Origin: JBNKHH01 sp050290245
Lineage (GTDB): Bacteria > Pseudomonadota > Alphaproteobacteria > Rhodobacterales > Rhodobacteraceae
Length of the DNA stretch: 46,601 bases
NCBI GenBank assembly: GCA_050290245.1
Contig: JBNKHH010000029.1
Span: 1 to 46,601, forward strand
Direction of reading: 5' to 3'
Under the pieces are notes generated by a model. The model made no database searches, was not told the DNA's origin, and saw only the letters and a list, made by a program, of their open reading frames with translations. Both the position numbers and the translations under genes were made by a program. Shown piece after piece: positions 25,214-32,297 of this stretch. How positions within the stretch are numbered: the first letter of the stretch is position 1; each line of letters starts with the position of its first letter.

Positions 25214-26353
25214 TCAGTCCCGCAGCTTGACGAGATCGCTCATCAGGCCCTCGGTCCCGTTGTGGACAGTCAGGCGTTCAACCTTGCCTGCAATGCTTTC
25301 CAGAGCTTCCAGCTCCTTCAGTCGCAGCATGACCGGGTTATCCGCCATGACCTTTGCCGTATTCAGAAGCGACCGCGTTGCGTTCGTTTCTTCGCGGCGC
25401 CGGATGACGTTCGCCTCGGCCTCCTTTTCGGCCAGGACGACTCGGTTCAGGATCTCGCGCATCTCGCCCGGAAGGATCACGTCCTTCAGGGCGATCTCAC
25501 CCACCTCGATGCCGATCTTCAACATTTCGGTGCGGACCTTGCCCCCGGCCTCACCCGAAACCGCAACCTTGTCTGCCAAAAGCGCATCGAGCGTTACCGC
25601 CCCAAGCGTCTTCCGGTAGGCCAGTTGCAGCGCCAGGTGCAACGCCTCGGCGTAGTCCTTGACCGAGGTCACAGCGACCAGCGGGTCGACGACCCGGTAA
25701 TCGGCGGCAAGGTTGACCCGGATGGTCACCCGGTCGGAGGTCAGAAGCTCTTGGCCGGTGACCTCGTGGGTTTGCCAGCGGGTATCCACCAGCTTGACCA
25801 CATGCTTTCGGCCAAGGACCCAGTACCAGTAGGTGCCAGGCGTCAGGACCTTTTCCACGACACCGTCGACCGACAGGATCCCGACCTTGCCTTCGGCGAC
25901 TTCGACCGAAGTCAGCGCCTTGGTCAGGCCCGACCGCATCAGACGCTCGGCCAGTCGCTTGTCGACCTCGTGAGTCTCTGCCAGCGAGAGGCGTTCGACG
26001 GACCACACTCCGGCATCAAGCCAGTAAAGCGCGCGGGTGTCAGGGGTGATCACCTCGTGCGCCCGGCCGTTCAGGTTGACGACCGAAACCTCGTCCGCGC
26101 CGGTCTCGACCGCCATCAGGTGGGTTTCGACCAGGTCCGGACGCGTCCGGATCAGGGCCTCGGCATAGACCGACGTGAACCGTGGAGTGCCAAGATCATG
26201 GATCTGCACGTCGGTATTCCGACGCGGCAAGGTGTGTTCACCCACCGTCAGGATGTCCGAGAGCTTCCCCCTTTGCAGGACAACGGCCCGCTGGGTTTCC
26301 TTGAGGGTCAGCCGGTGCCGGCCTAGGATCAGATCTAGAATGTGCATCATCAT
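25214..26353 (-). CDS. Slipin-type SPFH (band 7) protein
   Basis: A 379-aa slipin. The N-terminal domain (LTLKETQRAVVLQRGKLSDI) and the second SPFH block (TSDRVTIRVNLAADYRV, then SGEAGGKVRTEMLKIGIEVG and EREILNRVV-like helix with an EKEAEAN coiled coil) are clear. Unlike classical stomatins, no hydrophobic membrane hairpin is visible at the N-terminus and no NfeD gene is adjacent. AAGGAG precedes three successive ATGs (26353, 26350, 26347); the second or third has better spacing. Upstream, on the same strand, is a cluster of tRNA-like genes and a long structured leader. Slipins of this kind have been linked with bacterial RNA-repair loci, so a role with damaged or tRNA-like RNA is possible but unproven. 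Confidence 0.88.
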   Translation of the reverse strand: MMMHILDLILGRHRLTLKETQRAVVLQRGKLSDILTVGEHTLPRRNTDVQIHDLGTPRFTSVYAEALIRTRPDLVETHLMAVETGADEVSVVNLNGRAHEVITPDTRALYWLDAGVWSVERLSLAETHEVDKRLAERLMRSGLTKALTSVEVAEGKVGILSVDGVVEKVLTPGTYWYWVLGRKHVVKLVDTRWQTHEVTGQELLTSDRVTIRVNLAADYRVVDPLVAVTSVKDYAEALHLALQLAYRKTLGAVTLDALLADKVAVSGEAGGKVRTEMLKIGIEVGEIALKDVILPGEMREILNRVVLAEKEAEANVIRRREETNATRSLLNTAKVMADNPVMLRLKELEALESIAGKVERLTVHNGTEGLMSDLVKLRD

Positions 26354-26807
26354 GTTACTCCTTCTTTCGGTTCTTTCGTCATCGTCGCAAGATGCGATCT
26401 CCTCTTGGTTTTCGTTCAGCCATTTCGATTTTGCGGCCCCGTTCCGCTGCCTCTCGGCTTCGCGTCGAACGCAAAAACGGACGCGATATCATTGTGAAAT
26501 CGAAATCGCTGCGGGTTGCGGGCGGTATGCCCGACAGGTGTGAAGCCCCGAAAAAGGGGCGGGAAAGGCCCGGAACCACCCCGCGCCGTGACAACTGGCG
26601 GAAGGCGGGCGAGAGGCCAGAGGCGTTACCGGCCGGAGTGTGCGAGGGATCGAGACCCCCCGGACCCAGGCGCGATGCGGCGCTGACGTCATCCGCCTCC
26701 GGCCCGAGGCCAGAGCGGTGCGGCCCGCCGCCATCACCCCTGGGGGCTTTGGCGAAAGGACCGCCCCGCTGGGACGATCCCGGACCCGAAATTTAACACG
26801 CGTTGCA
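26354..26807 (-). other. Long structured leader between tRNA-like cluster and slipin
   Basis: About 450 bases hold no credible gene on either strand but are rich in complementary segments. ATTTCGATTT (26422-26431) pairs with AAATCGAAAT (26497-26506). Inside that loop, TCGCGTC (26460-26466) pairs with GACGCGA (26480-26486), and TTTTGCG (26429-26435) with CGCAAAA (26470-26476) is a competing stem. GCCCC (26545-26549) pairs with GGGGC (26556-26560), and GCCTC (26695-26699) with GAGGC (26706-26710). It may be a 5-prime leader of the slipin mRNA, a non-coding RNA, or both. No match to a known riboswitch was recognised. Confidence 0.5.
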
Positions 26808-26853
26808 GGCGTGGTGGGGAGTCGAACCCCTGGACTTCCGTCCGTACCCGAGG
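26808..26853 (-). ncRNA. tRNA 3-prime-half-like element (variable arm plus T-arm)
   Basis: Immediately after the Ile-like gene, the minus strand reads a CCTCGGG turn, then GGAC-GGAA-GTCC (plus 26832-26843), then a T-arm GGGG-TTCGACT-CCCC (plus 26816-26830) and CCACGCC. This is the layout of the 3-prime half of a long-variable-arm (Leu/Ser-type) tRNA, but no GGCGTGG partner for the acceptor and no D or anticodon arm are present. It could be a tRNA-mimicking RNA module, a degenerate tRNA, or an attachment-site remnant of a lost integrating element. Confidence 0.55.
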
Positions 26854-26926
26854 TTGCGTCGACGGGAGTCGAACCCGTGACAATTCGATTATCAGTCGAA
26901 TGCTCTATCCACTGAGCTACGTCGCA
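26854..26926 (-). tRNA. tRNA-Ile(GAT)-like gene, atypical
   Basis: A 73-nt cloverleaf: acceptor TGCGACG/CGACGCA, D-arm GCTC-AGTGGATA-GAGC, anticodon arm TTCGA-CTGATAA-TCGAA with anticodon GAT, T-arm ACGGG-TTCGACT-CCCGT, discriminator A. It is unusual in several ways. The first pair is U-A, A5 faces A68 in the acceptor, CCT follows where CCA is often encoded, and nucleotide 1 directly follows the CCA of the upstream tRNA. The normal tRNA-Ile(GAT) of this group lies in rRNA operons and looks different. It may still be charged, or may be a tRNA mimic. Confidence 0.75.
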
Positions 26927-27003
26927 TGGAGGACATGGGAGGATTTGAACCTCCGACACACGGTTTAAGAGACCGCTGCTCTGATCCCCTGAGCTACATG
27001 TCC
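26927..27003 (-). tRNA. tRNA-Lys(CTT)-like gene
   Basis: A complete 74-nt cloverleaf plus encoded CCA: acceptor GGACATG/CATGTCC, D-arm GCTC-AGGGGATCA-GAGC, anticodon arm GCGGT-CTCTTAA-ACCGT with anticodon CTT, T-arm GGAGG-TTCAAAT-CCTCC, discriminator T. The discriminator T is not usual for tRNA-Lys (normally A), and the body does not resemble the standard GGGCGC-type alphaproteobacterial tRNA-Lys. It is the first of the tRNA-like cluster upstream of the slipin gene, with no spacer to the next tRNA. Confidence 0.85.
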
Positions 27004-27232
27004 GCACCGTTCCTCTTCCCGACCCTGGCATACGGTGACGACAGCGCCGCCCCGCACCGGATGAGGCGCGACCTCATTCCGCTAGGGTCCGTTCGATCCT
27101 GAACGGGAGGCGATGAATAGGGCGGGTCGGATGAGTCGCGCTACGGTGAAGTTTTCCCACCGGCGGGTTTGTGATATGCGCGCAACATTATTGCGCTATC
27201 GGGTAATTTTATTGCGCTACCAGTGCGAAAGT
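27004..27232 (-). promoter_or_regulatory. Putative control region of the tRNA-like/slipin locus
   Basis: This non-coding stretch lies upstream of the tRNA-like cluster. It has two exact 11-bp repeats, TTATTGCGCTA at 27188-27198 and 27209-27219, spaced 21 bp or two helical turns. A 9/11 match lies at 27074-27084 and a 7/11 match at 27133-27143. Two dyads follow: ATGAGG/CCTCAT (27061-27066 with 27072-27077) and CCGTTC/GAACGG (27089-27094 with 27101-27106). No convincing -35/-10 or sigma-54 -24/-12 pair was found, so the promoter itself is not located. Confidence 0.45.
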
Positions 27233-27265
27233 GCATCGCACGGGTCTGTGCGACCGGTGCGATGC
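27233..27265 (-). terminator. Strong hairpin after homospermidine synthase
   Basis: GCATCGCAC and GTGCGATGC (27233-27241 and 27257-27265) plus inner GGTC/GACC form a 13-of-14-pair hairpin with a TGTGC loop and one G-G mismatch. It starts 10 bases after the hss stop. Only a short ACTTT follows on the minus strand, so it may act as a weak terminator or as a 3-prime end stabiliser. Confidence 0.5.
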
Positions 27266-27275
27266 TAGTGCATTG

Positions 27276-28694
27276 TTAGCTGGCCAGAATGTTTTTGAAC
27301 TGCCAGGGGTCGCTTTCGTCGATGTCCTCGGCGAATTGAGTCCAGCGTTCCGTCAGCGGCGTCCAATCGGTGTAATGGGCCTCGACGGGTCCGAGATAGG
27401 GCTTTTGCACCTCAAGACAGCGGACGTGGTCCATCTCGTCGGTTTCGACGATGCCCGCGTTCGGATTCTCAAGCGCCCAGACCATGCCAGCCAGAACGGC
27501 GGACGAGACCTGGAGACCGGTGGCGTTCTGGAACGGCGCGAGATCGCGGGTTTCCTCGATTGACAGCCGCGAGCCGTACCAGAGCGCGTTCTTCTCATGC
27601 CCGAACAGCAGGACGCCCAACTCGTCGATGCCTTCGGTGATCTCGTTTTCATCCAGGATATGCTGCTTTTCCTGCAGTTTTCCTGACCCGAAGGTCTCGT
27701 GGAACGACAGCACGGCGTCGTCGCACGGGTGATAGGCATAGTGGCAAGTCGGGCGGTAGTCGGGCGCGGAGACGTCGCCGACCGTGTAGTAGTCCGAGAT
27801 CGAGATCGCTTCGTTGTGGGTGACGAGAAAGCCGTACTGAGGCCCCGGCGTAGGACACCACGTGTGGACGCGGGTGATGGCGCCGGGGCGCTCCATCCAG
27901 ATCGCGGCCTGGCAGCCGGTGTCATAGCTGTGGGCATCTTCAGGCATCCATTTCTCATGGGTGCCCCAGCCGAGTTCGGCGGGCTGGAAGCCTTCCGAGA
28001 TGAAGCCTTCGACCGACCAGGTGTTGACGAAGGTTCCGATCTGCTTGTGCCGAGCCGATTTCTGGGTGTCACGCTCGGCGATGTGGATGCCCTTGACGCC
28101 AAGGGACTGCATCAGCGCTGCCCAGCCTTCGCGGCTATTGGGCATCTCGATGTCGTGGCCGGTATCCTTGGCCAGGATCATCAGCGCGTCCTTGACGAAC
28201 CACGAGACCATGCCGGGGTTCGCGCCGCAGCAGGACACCGCCGTGGTGCCGCCGGGATTCGCTGCCTTTTCGTCGCGCATCTTCTGGCGCAGGGCATAGT
28301 TGGTGCGCTCGGCGTTCTCTGTGGTTTCGAAATAAAAACCCGCCCAGGGTTCGACCACCGTGTCGATATAGGGCACGTCGATTTCGCGGCAGAAACGGAT
28401 GATGTCCAGCGACGAGGTGTCGACGGACAGGTTCACGAGGAAGCCTTTGCCTGGCTCCAGGTATTTCCCGAGGATGTCGCGGTAGTTGTCGCGGGTGACC
28501 GACTCTTGCACATGGGTGACGCCACGCTGTGCGAGGAAGGTGTGATCGTCGTGTTTCGGCTCGATCACCACGACCTTTTTCGAGTCGTACTCGAAGTGGC
28601 GCTCAATCAGGGGCAGGGTTCCTCGTCCGATCGAGCCGAAGCCGATCATCACGATGGGGCCGTCAATCTTGGCGTAGCAGGGATAGTCGGTCAT
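27276..28694 (-). CDS. hss: Homospermidine synthase
   Basis: A 472-aa saccharopine-dehydrogenase-fold enzyme that makes homospermidine from two putrescine units (or putrescine plus spermidine) with NAD. The N-terminal nucleotide-binding motif is IVMIGFGSIGRGTLPLIERH (residues 14-33). VNLSVDTSSLDIIRFCRE and the long C-terminal domain with AELGWGTHEKWMPEDAH are typical. Length is normal for alphaproteobacterial Hss. Polyamines bind RNA, and the gene lies just upstream of the tRNA-like cluster on the same strand, although a hairpin and a separate control region lie between them. Confidence 0.95.
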   Translation of the reverse strand: MTDYPCYAKIDGPIVMIGFGSIGRGTLPLIERHFEYDSKKVVVIEPKHDDHTFLAQRGVTHVQESVTRDNYRDILGKYLEPGKGFLVNLSVDTSSLDIIRFCREIDVPYIDTVVEPWAGFYFETTENAERTNYALRQKMRDEKAANPGGTTAVSCCGANPGMVSWFVKDALMILAKDTGHDIEMPNSREGWAALMQSLGVKGIHIAERDTQKSARHKQIGTFVNTWSVEGFISEGFQPAELGWGTHEKWMPEDAHSYDTGCQAAIWMERPGAITRVHTWCPTPGPQYGFLVTHNEAISISDYYTVGDVSAPDYRPTCHYAYHPCDDAVLSFHETFGSGKLQEKQHILDENEITEGIDELGVLLFGHEKNALWYGSRLSIEETRDLAPFQNATGLQVSSAVLAGMVWALENPNAGIVETDEMDHVRCLEVQKPYLGPVEAHYTDWTPLTERWTQFAEDIDESDPWQFKNILAS

Positions 28695-28799
28695 TGGGCG
28701 AATCCTTTGCGGCGTCTGGCCGGGGGATTATCACCCTGCGGCTCAGGTTCAAGTTGCCGGACGGCTATTCGCTGCGTTTTGCAACGAAGGACTGGTGAG

Positions 28800-28961
28800 T
28801 CAGCCGTATTGGACGATGACGGATTCGAAGTCGTCCGCGTGGTTCACCTTGGTATGATGGCCTTTGCCGGGAGCACAATATGTCTGTGCCCGGAGTTCTG
28901 TCTCAACGTCCCGCCTGTGGCTTTTGCCCGCGTCGTCAACAAAGAGTCGGCGATACGTCAT
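28800..28961 (-). pseudogene. Internally deleted cupin-family remnant
   Basis: A 53-codon minus-strand frame with GGAGG seven bases before its ATG. Its first about 32 residues (MTYRRLFVDDAGKSHRRDVE, then TELRAQTYCAPG) look like the start of a Rhodobacteraceae cupin protein, and its last about 21 (KGHHTKVNHADDFESVIVQ, YG) like the end. The cupin core of metal-binding His motifs, normally about 60-70 residues, is absent. It reads as an in-frame internal deletion. The resemblance is from recall of the family and needs a search; otherwise it is a small hypothetical ORF. Confidence 0.5.
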
Positions 28962-28997
28962 TCAAAGACCTCCGCCATCACTGTCACGGCCGAGGAC

Positions 28998-29915
28998 CTA
29001 AAGCCCTGTCGTCTCGTCGATGCCCATCATGATGTTCAGGTTCTGGACGGCGGCCCCCGACGCACCTTTGCCGAGGTTGTCGAGGCGCGCCATTAGCACC
29101 ATCGCACCCCGCGCGGCGTCGCCGAGGACGGCGATTTCCAGGTTGTTGGTATCGTTTAGGACCCGCGGGTCGATGCGCTTGCCCATGTGGTCGGCACCGA
29201 CAACCTTTACGAAATGCGCACCACCGTAATGCGCAACGAATGCCGGATGCAGAGCACGGGCCTGTTCGGGGTCGAGACCGTTCAGAGGAACCTGCACGAT
29301 CATACCCTGCGCATAGTTCCCGACCGACGGCACGAAAATCGGTCGCCTATCGAGATTCGAGTATTTCTGTATCTCGGGCAGGTGTTTGTGGGTCTGGTCG
29401 GTGCCATAAACAAAAAAGGGCGCCGCCTCGCCGGCTTCGAACTCGGCGATCATGGATTTGCCGCCGCCGGTATAGCCACTGACTGCGTTGATCGTGAGGG
29501 CCTGGTCAGATGCGATCAGACCTGCATCAACCAGAGGTCGGATCAGGGCAATGGCGCCGGTAGAATAGCAGCCGGGATTGGATACGCGTTTGGCCGCGGC
29601 GATCTGGTCGCGTGCGCCTGTACCCATCTCGGCAAAGCCATAGACCCATGCAGGGTCGACTCGGTGTGCCGTGCTGGCGTCAATCAAACGCGTGTCCATA
29701 TCCGCCACGAGCGGGACGATTTCCCTGACCGAGTCATCCGGCAGGCAGAGAATGGCGAAATCGGCGGCCTCAAAAGCGCCGAGGCGCGCGTCCAGGTTTT
29801 TGCGCACGGCTTCATCCAGCGAGACAAGCTCGATATCCTCGCGCCCGATCAGCCGGTCACGAATTTGAAGGCCGGTGGTCCCAACCTCGCCGTCGATAAA
29901 GACCTTGATGCTCAA
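28998..29915 (-). CDS. argC: N-acetyl-gamma-glutamyl-phosphate reductase
   Basis: A 305-aa ArgC of the shorter type 2, the third step of arginine synthesis. FIDGEVGTTGLQIRDRL carries the nucleotide loop, and the catalytic Cys is in SNPGCYSTGAIAL (C116). The start is TTG at 29915, overlapping the trpB stop (TTGA) and yielding MSIKVFIDGE; the longer in-frame extension would lie wholly inside trpB. Its placement directly after trpB means the two are probably cotranscribed, although they serve different pathways. Confidence 0.93.
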   Translation of the reverse strand: MSIKVFIDGEVGTTGLQIRDRLIGREDIELVSLDEAVRKNLDARLGAFEAADFAILCLPDDSVREIVPLVADMDTRLIDASTAHRVDPAWVYGFAEMGTGARDQIAAAKRVSNPGCYSTGAIALIRPLVDAGLIASDQALTINAVSGYTGGGKSMIAEFEAGEAAPFFVYGTDQTHKHLPEIQKYSNLDRRPIFVPSVGNYAQGMIVQVPLNGLDPEQARALHPAFVAHYGGAHFVKVVGADHMGKRIDPRVLNDTNNLEIAVLGDAARGAMVLMARLDNLGKGASGAAVQNLNIMMGIDETTGL

Positions 29916-31144
29916 TCCGCTTCCGCCATGTCCCAGCCAAGCGCCTTGGCCACTGTGAAGATGTCCTTGTCGCCCCGTCCGCACATATTCATGCAGATGA
30001 TGTGGTCCTTGGGGAGATCAGGGGCGATCTTGGCGACATGGGCCAGGGCGTGCGACGGCTCGAGCGCCGGAATGATGCCCTCGGTTTCGCACGACAGCTG
30101 GAAGGCGGCGAGCGCCTCCTTGTCGGTGATGGCGACGTATTCGGCGCGCCCTACGTCATGCAGCCAGGAATGTTCGGGGCCAATGCCGGGATAGTCGAGA
30201 CCTGCCGAGATCGAGAAGCCTTCCAGGATCTGGCCGTCATCGTCCTGCAAAAGATAGGTCCGGTTCCCGTGCAACACCCCGGGGCGCCCTCCGGTCAGCG
30301 AGGCACAGTGCTCCATCTTTTCGTTCACGCCCTTGCCACCGGCTTCCACGCCGATGATGCGTACGTCTTTGTCGTCGAGGAAAGGGAAGAACAGGCCCAT
30401 GGCGTTTGATCCGCCACCGATCGCGGCGATGATCGTATCGGGCAGGCGGCCTTCGGCGGCCATCATCTGTTCTTTGGCTTCCTTGCCGATGATGGATTGG
30501 AAATCGCGGACCATGGCCGGGTAGGGGTGTGGTCCGGCAACGGTGCCGATGCAGTAGAAGGTGTCACGGACGTTGGTGACCCAGTCGCGCAGGGCGTCAT
30601 TCATCGCGTCCTTAAGTGTGCCACGGCCCGAAGTCACGGGGATGACCTCTGCGCCCAAGAGCTTCATGCGGAAGACGTTGGGTTTTTGACGTTCGACGTC
30701 GTGCGCACCCATGTAGACGATGCACTTCAGACCGAACTTTGCGCAGACGGTTGCGGTGGCGACGCCGTGCTGGCCCGCGCCGGTCTCGGCGATAATCCGG
30801 GTCTTTCCCATGCGGCGGGCCAGGATGATCTGGCCCAGTACGTTGTTAATCTTGTGCGCGCCGGTGTGGTTCAGCTCGTCCCGCTTGAGGTAGATCTTTG
30901 CACCGCCAAGGCGTTCGGTCAGCCGTTCGGCGAAATACAGAGGTGACGGGCGGCCGACGTAATGGGTCCAAAGATCGTTCATCTCGTCCCAGAAGGACTC
31001 GTCGGTTTTGGCTTTCTCATATTCGGCTTCGAGATCGAGAATGAGCGGCATCAGCGTTTCGCTGACAAACCGCCCGCCGAAATCACCGAAGCGGCCCTTT
31101 TCATCGGGACCGGTCATGAAGCTGTTGAAAAGATCGTTGGCCAT
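29912..31144 (-). CDS. trpB: Tryptophan synthase beta chain
   Basis: A 410-aa PLP enzyme that joins indole and serine. GRFGDFGGRFVSETLMP is the classical start and the PLP Lys is in NHTGAHKINN (K98). The glycine-rich phosphate loop GGGSNAMG follows. The start at 31144 has GAGGTGAG upstream. Neither trpA nor trpF is present nearby; the upstream gene is trpS. The start region is separated from trpS by a copy of the dispersed element. Confidence 0.97.
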   Translation of the reverse strand: MANDLFNSFMTGPDEKGRFGDFGGRFVSETLMPLILDLEAEYEKAKTDESFWDEMNDLWTHYVGRPSPLYFAERLTERLGGAKIYLKRDELNHTGAHKINNVLGQIILARRMGKTRIIAETGAGQHGVATATVCAKFGLKCIVYMGAHDVERQKPNVFRMKLLGAEVIPVTSGRGTLKDAMNDALRDWVTNVRDTFYCIGTVAGPHPYPAMVRDFQSIIGKEAKEQMMAAEGRLPDTIIAAIGGGSNAMGLFFPFLDDKDVRIIGVEAGGKGVNEKMEHCASLTGGRPGVLHGNRTYLLQDDDGQILEGFSISAGLDYPGIGPEHSWLHDVGRAEYVAITDKEALAAFQLSCETEGIIPALEPSHALAHVAKIAPDLPKDHIICMNMCGRGDKDIFTVAKALGWDMAEAD

Positions 31145-31202
31145 GGGTCTCACCTCGTCTGACCGCAACGGTCTAGCCGTCCATCATCGCAAGGTAAATC
31201 CC

Positions 31203-31258
31203 CGGGCCTTGTTCTGTTCGAAAATACTCCGCGGAGATCCGTAGGGGCAGAGCCCTTG
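31203..31258 (-). repeat. Dispersed gene-tail element, copy 2
   Basis: On the minus strand, AAGGGCTCTGCCCCT (GGGC/GCCC hairpin) is followed by CCGCGGAGTATTTTCGAACA and GAACAAGGCC. It matches the layout and much of the sequence of copy 1 at 17789-17840. It lies 14 bases after the trpS stop, in sense orientation, and before trpB. Confidence 0.6.
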
Positions 31259-31271
31259 CGATGTGTGTGGA

Positions 31272-32297
31272 TCAGCGCGAGGCAATCATTCCGACGATTT
31301 CATAAGTCCTGGCCAGGATCGGAGCAGCGATCTCTTCGGCGCGTGCAGCGCCATCGCCCAGAATGCGGTCGATCTCACCGGGATCGGCCATCAGCCGGTT
31401 CATCTCGGCACCAATCGGGCCCATGGTTTCGACGGCAACCTCGGCCAGGCGCGGCTTGAACTGACCCCAGCCCGTGCCGCCATGTTCAGCCATGACGTCG
31501 TCGGTCGAGATACCTGCCAGCGCCGCATAGATGTCGACCAGGTTGCGCGCCTCGGGGCGGTCTTTCAACTCGCCATAGGTTTCCGGCAAAGGCTCGGGGT
31601 CGGTTCGGGCCTTGCGGAATTTCTGCGCGATGGTGTTGGCGTCGTCTGTCAGGTTGATCCGGCTCTGGTCCGAGGGGTCGGACTTGGACATCTTCTTCGT
31701 ACCGTCACGCAGGGACATCACGCGCGTGGCGGGCCCGTCGATCACTGGCTCAGTGATTGGGAAAAAGTCGACGCCGTAGTCGTGGTTGAACTTGGCCGCG
31801 ATGTCGCGGGTCAGTTCAAGGTGCTGTTTCTGATCGTCGCCAACCGGAACGTGGGTCGCGTGATACAGCAGGATGTCCGCGGCCATCAGGGCGGGGTAGG
31901 CGAACAATCCCAGCGAGGCATTCTCGGAATTCTTGCCCGCCTTGTCCTTCCACTGGGTCATGCGGCCCATCCAGCCCATGCGGGCGACGCAGTTGAATAT
32001 CCAGGCAAGCTGTGCGTGCTGTGGTACCTGGGACTGGTTGAACAGGATCGAGCGCGTGGGATCGACACCGGCAGCCATAAACGCGGCCGCTGCCTCGCGG
32101 GTCTGGTTGCGCAGCGCCTCGGGGTCCTGCCAGACGGTGATCGCGTGCATGTCGACCATGCAATAGACACACTCATGTGTGCCTGCATCCTGCATCTCGA
32201 CGAAGCGCTTCAGTGCGCCGAGGTAGTTGCCGAGGGTCAATCCGCCCGACGGCTGGATGCCCGAAAATACGCGCGGGGTGAACTCCGGCTGGCTCAT
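31272..32297 (-). CDS. trpS: Tryptophanyl-tRNA synthetase
   Basis: A 341-aa class I synthetase charging tRNA-Trp. The HIGH-equivalent region is PSGGLTLGNYLG (residues 16-27), and the KMSKS loop is present as KKMSKSDPSDQ near residue 200. Length is typical for bacteria. It is divergent from the pseudo-rhomboid gene with 86 bp between starts and upstream of trpB on the same strand. Order relative to murJ and glnD is the usual one in Rhodobacteraceae. Confidence 0.97.
   Translation of the reverse strand: MSQPEFTPRVFSGIQPSGGLTLGNYLGALKRFVEMQDAGTHECVYCMVDMHAITVWQDPEALRNQTREAAAAFMAAGVDPTRSILFNQSQVPQHAQLAWIFNCVARMGWMGRMTQWKDKAGKNSENASLGLFAYPALMAADILLYHATHVPVGDDQKQHLELTRDIAAKFNHDYGVDFFPITEPVIDGPATRVMSLRDGTKKMSKSDPSDQSRINLTDDANTIAQKFRKARTDPEPLPETYGELKDRPEARNLVDIYAALAGISTDDVMAEHGGTGWGQFKPRLAEVAVETMGPIGAEMNRLMADPGEIDRILGDGAARAEEIAAPILARTYEIVGMIASR

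Noticed and set aside
26489..27031. Minus-strand frame of 180 codons across the tRNA cluster
   Set aside because: It is the translated sequence of tRNA genes and their leader, a common artefact, and not a protein gene.
27004..27232. Sigma-54 -24/-12 promoter for the tRNA-like/slipin locus
   Set aside because: Searched for because RtcR-type activators use sigma-54, but no GG-N10-GC element with the right flanks was found on the minus strand.
27113..27268. A 51-codon plus-strand ORF with GGGAGG upstream of its ATG
   Set aside because: The Shine-Dalgarno lies only two bases before the ATG, the product is Arg-rich with a repeat caused by the 11-bp DNA repeats, and it runs through the hairpin after hss. 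I read the region as control DNA.
29360..29380. GAGTATTTCTG inside argC, similar to the dispersed element
   Set aside because: It encodes a conserved part of ArgC (QKYSNLDR) and has no hairpin or neighbouring match, so it is a chance similarity.
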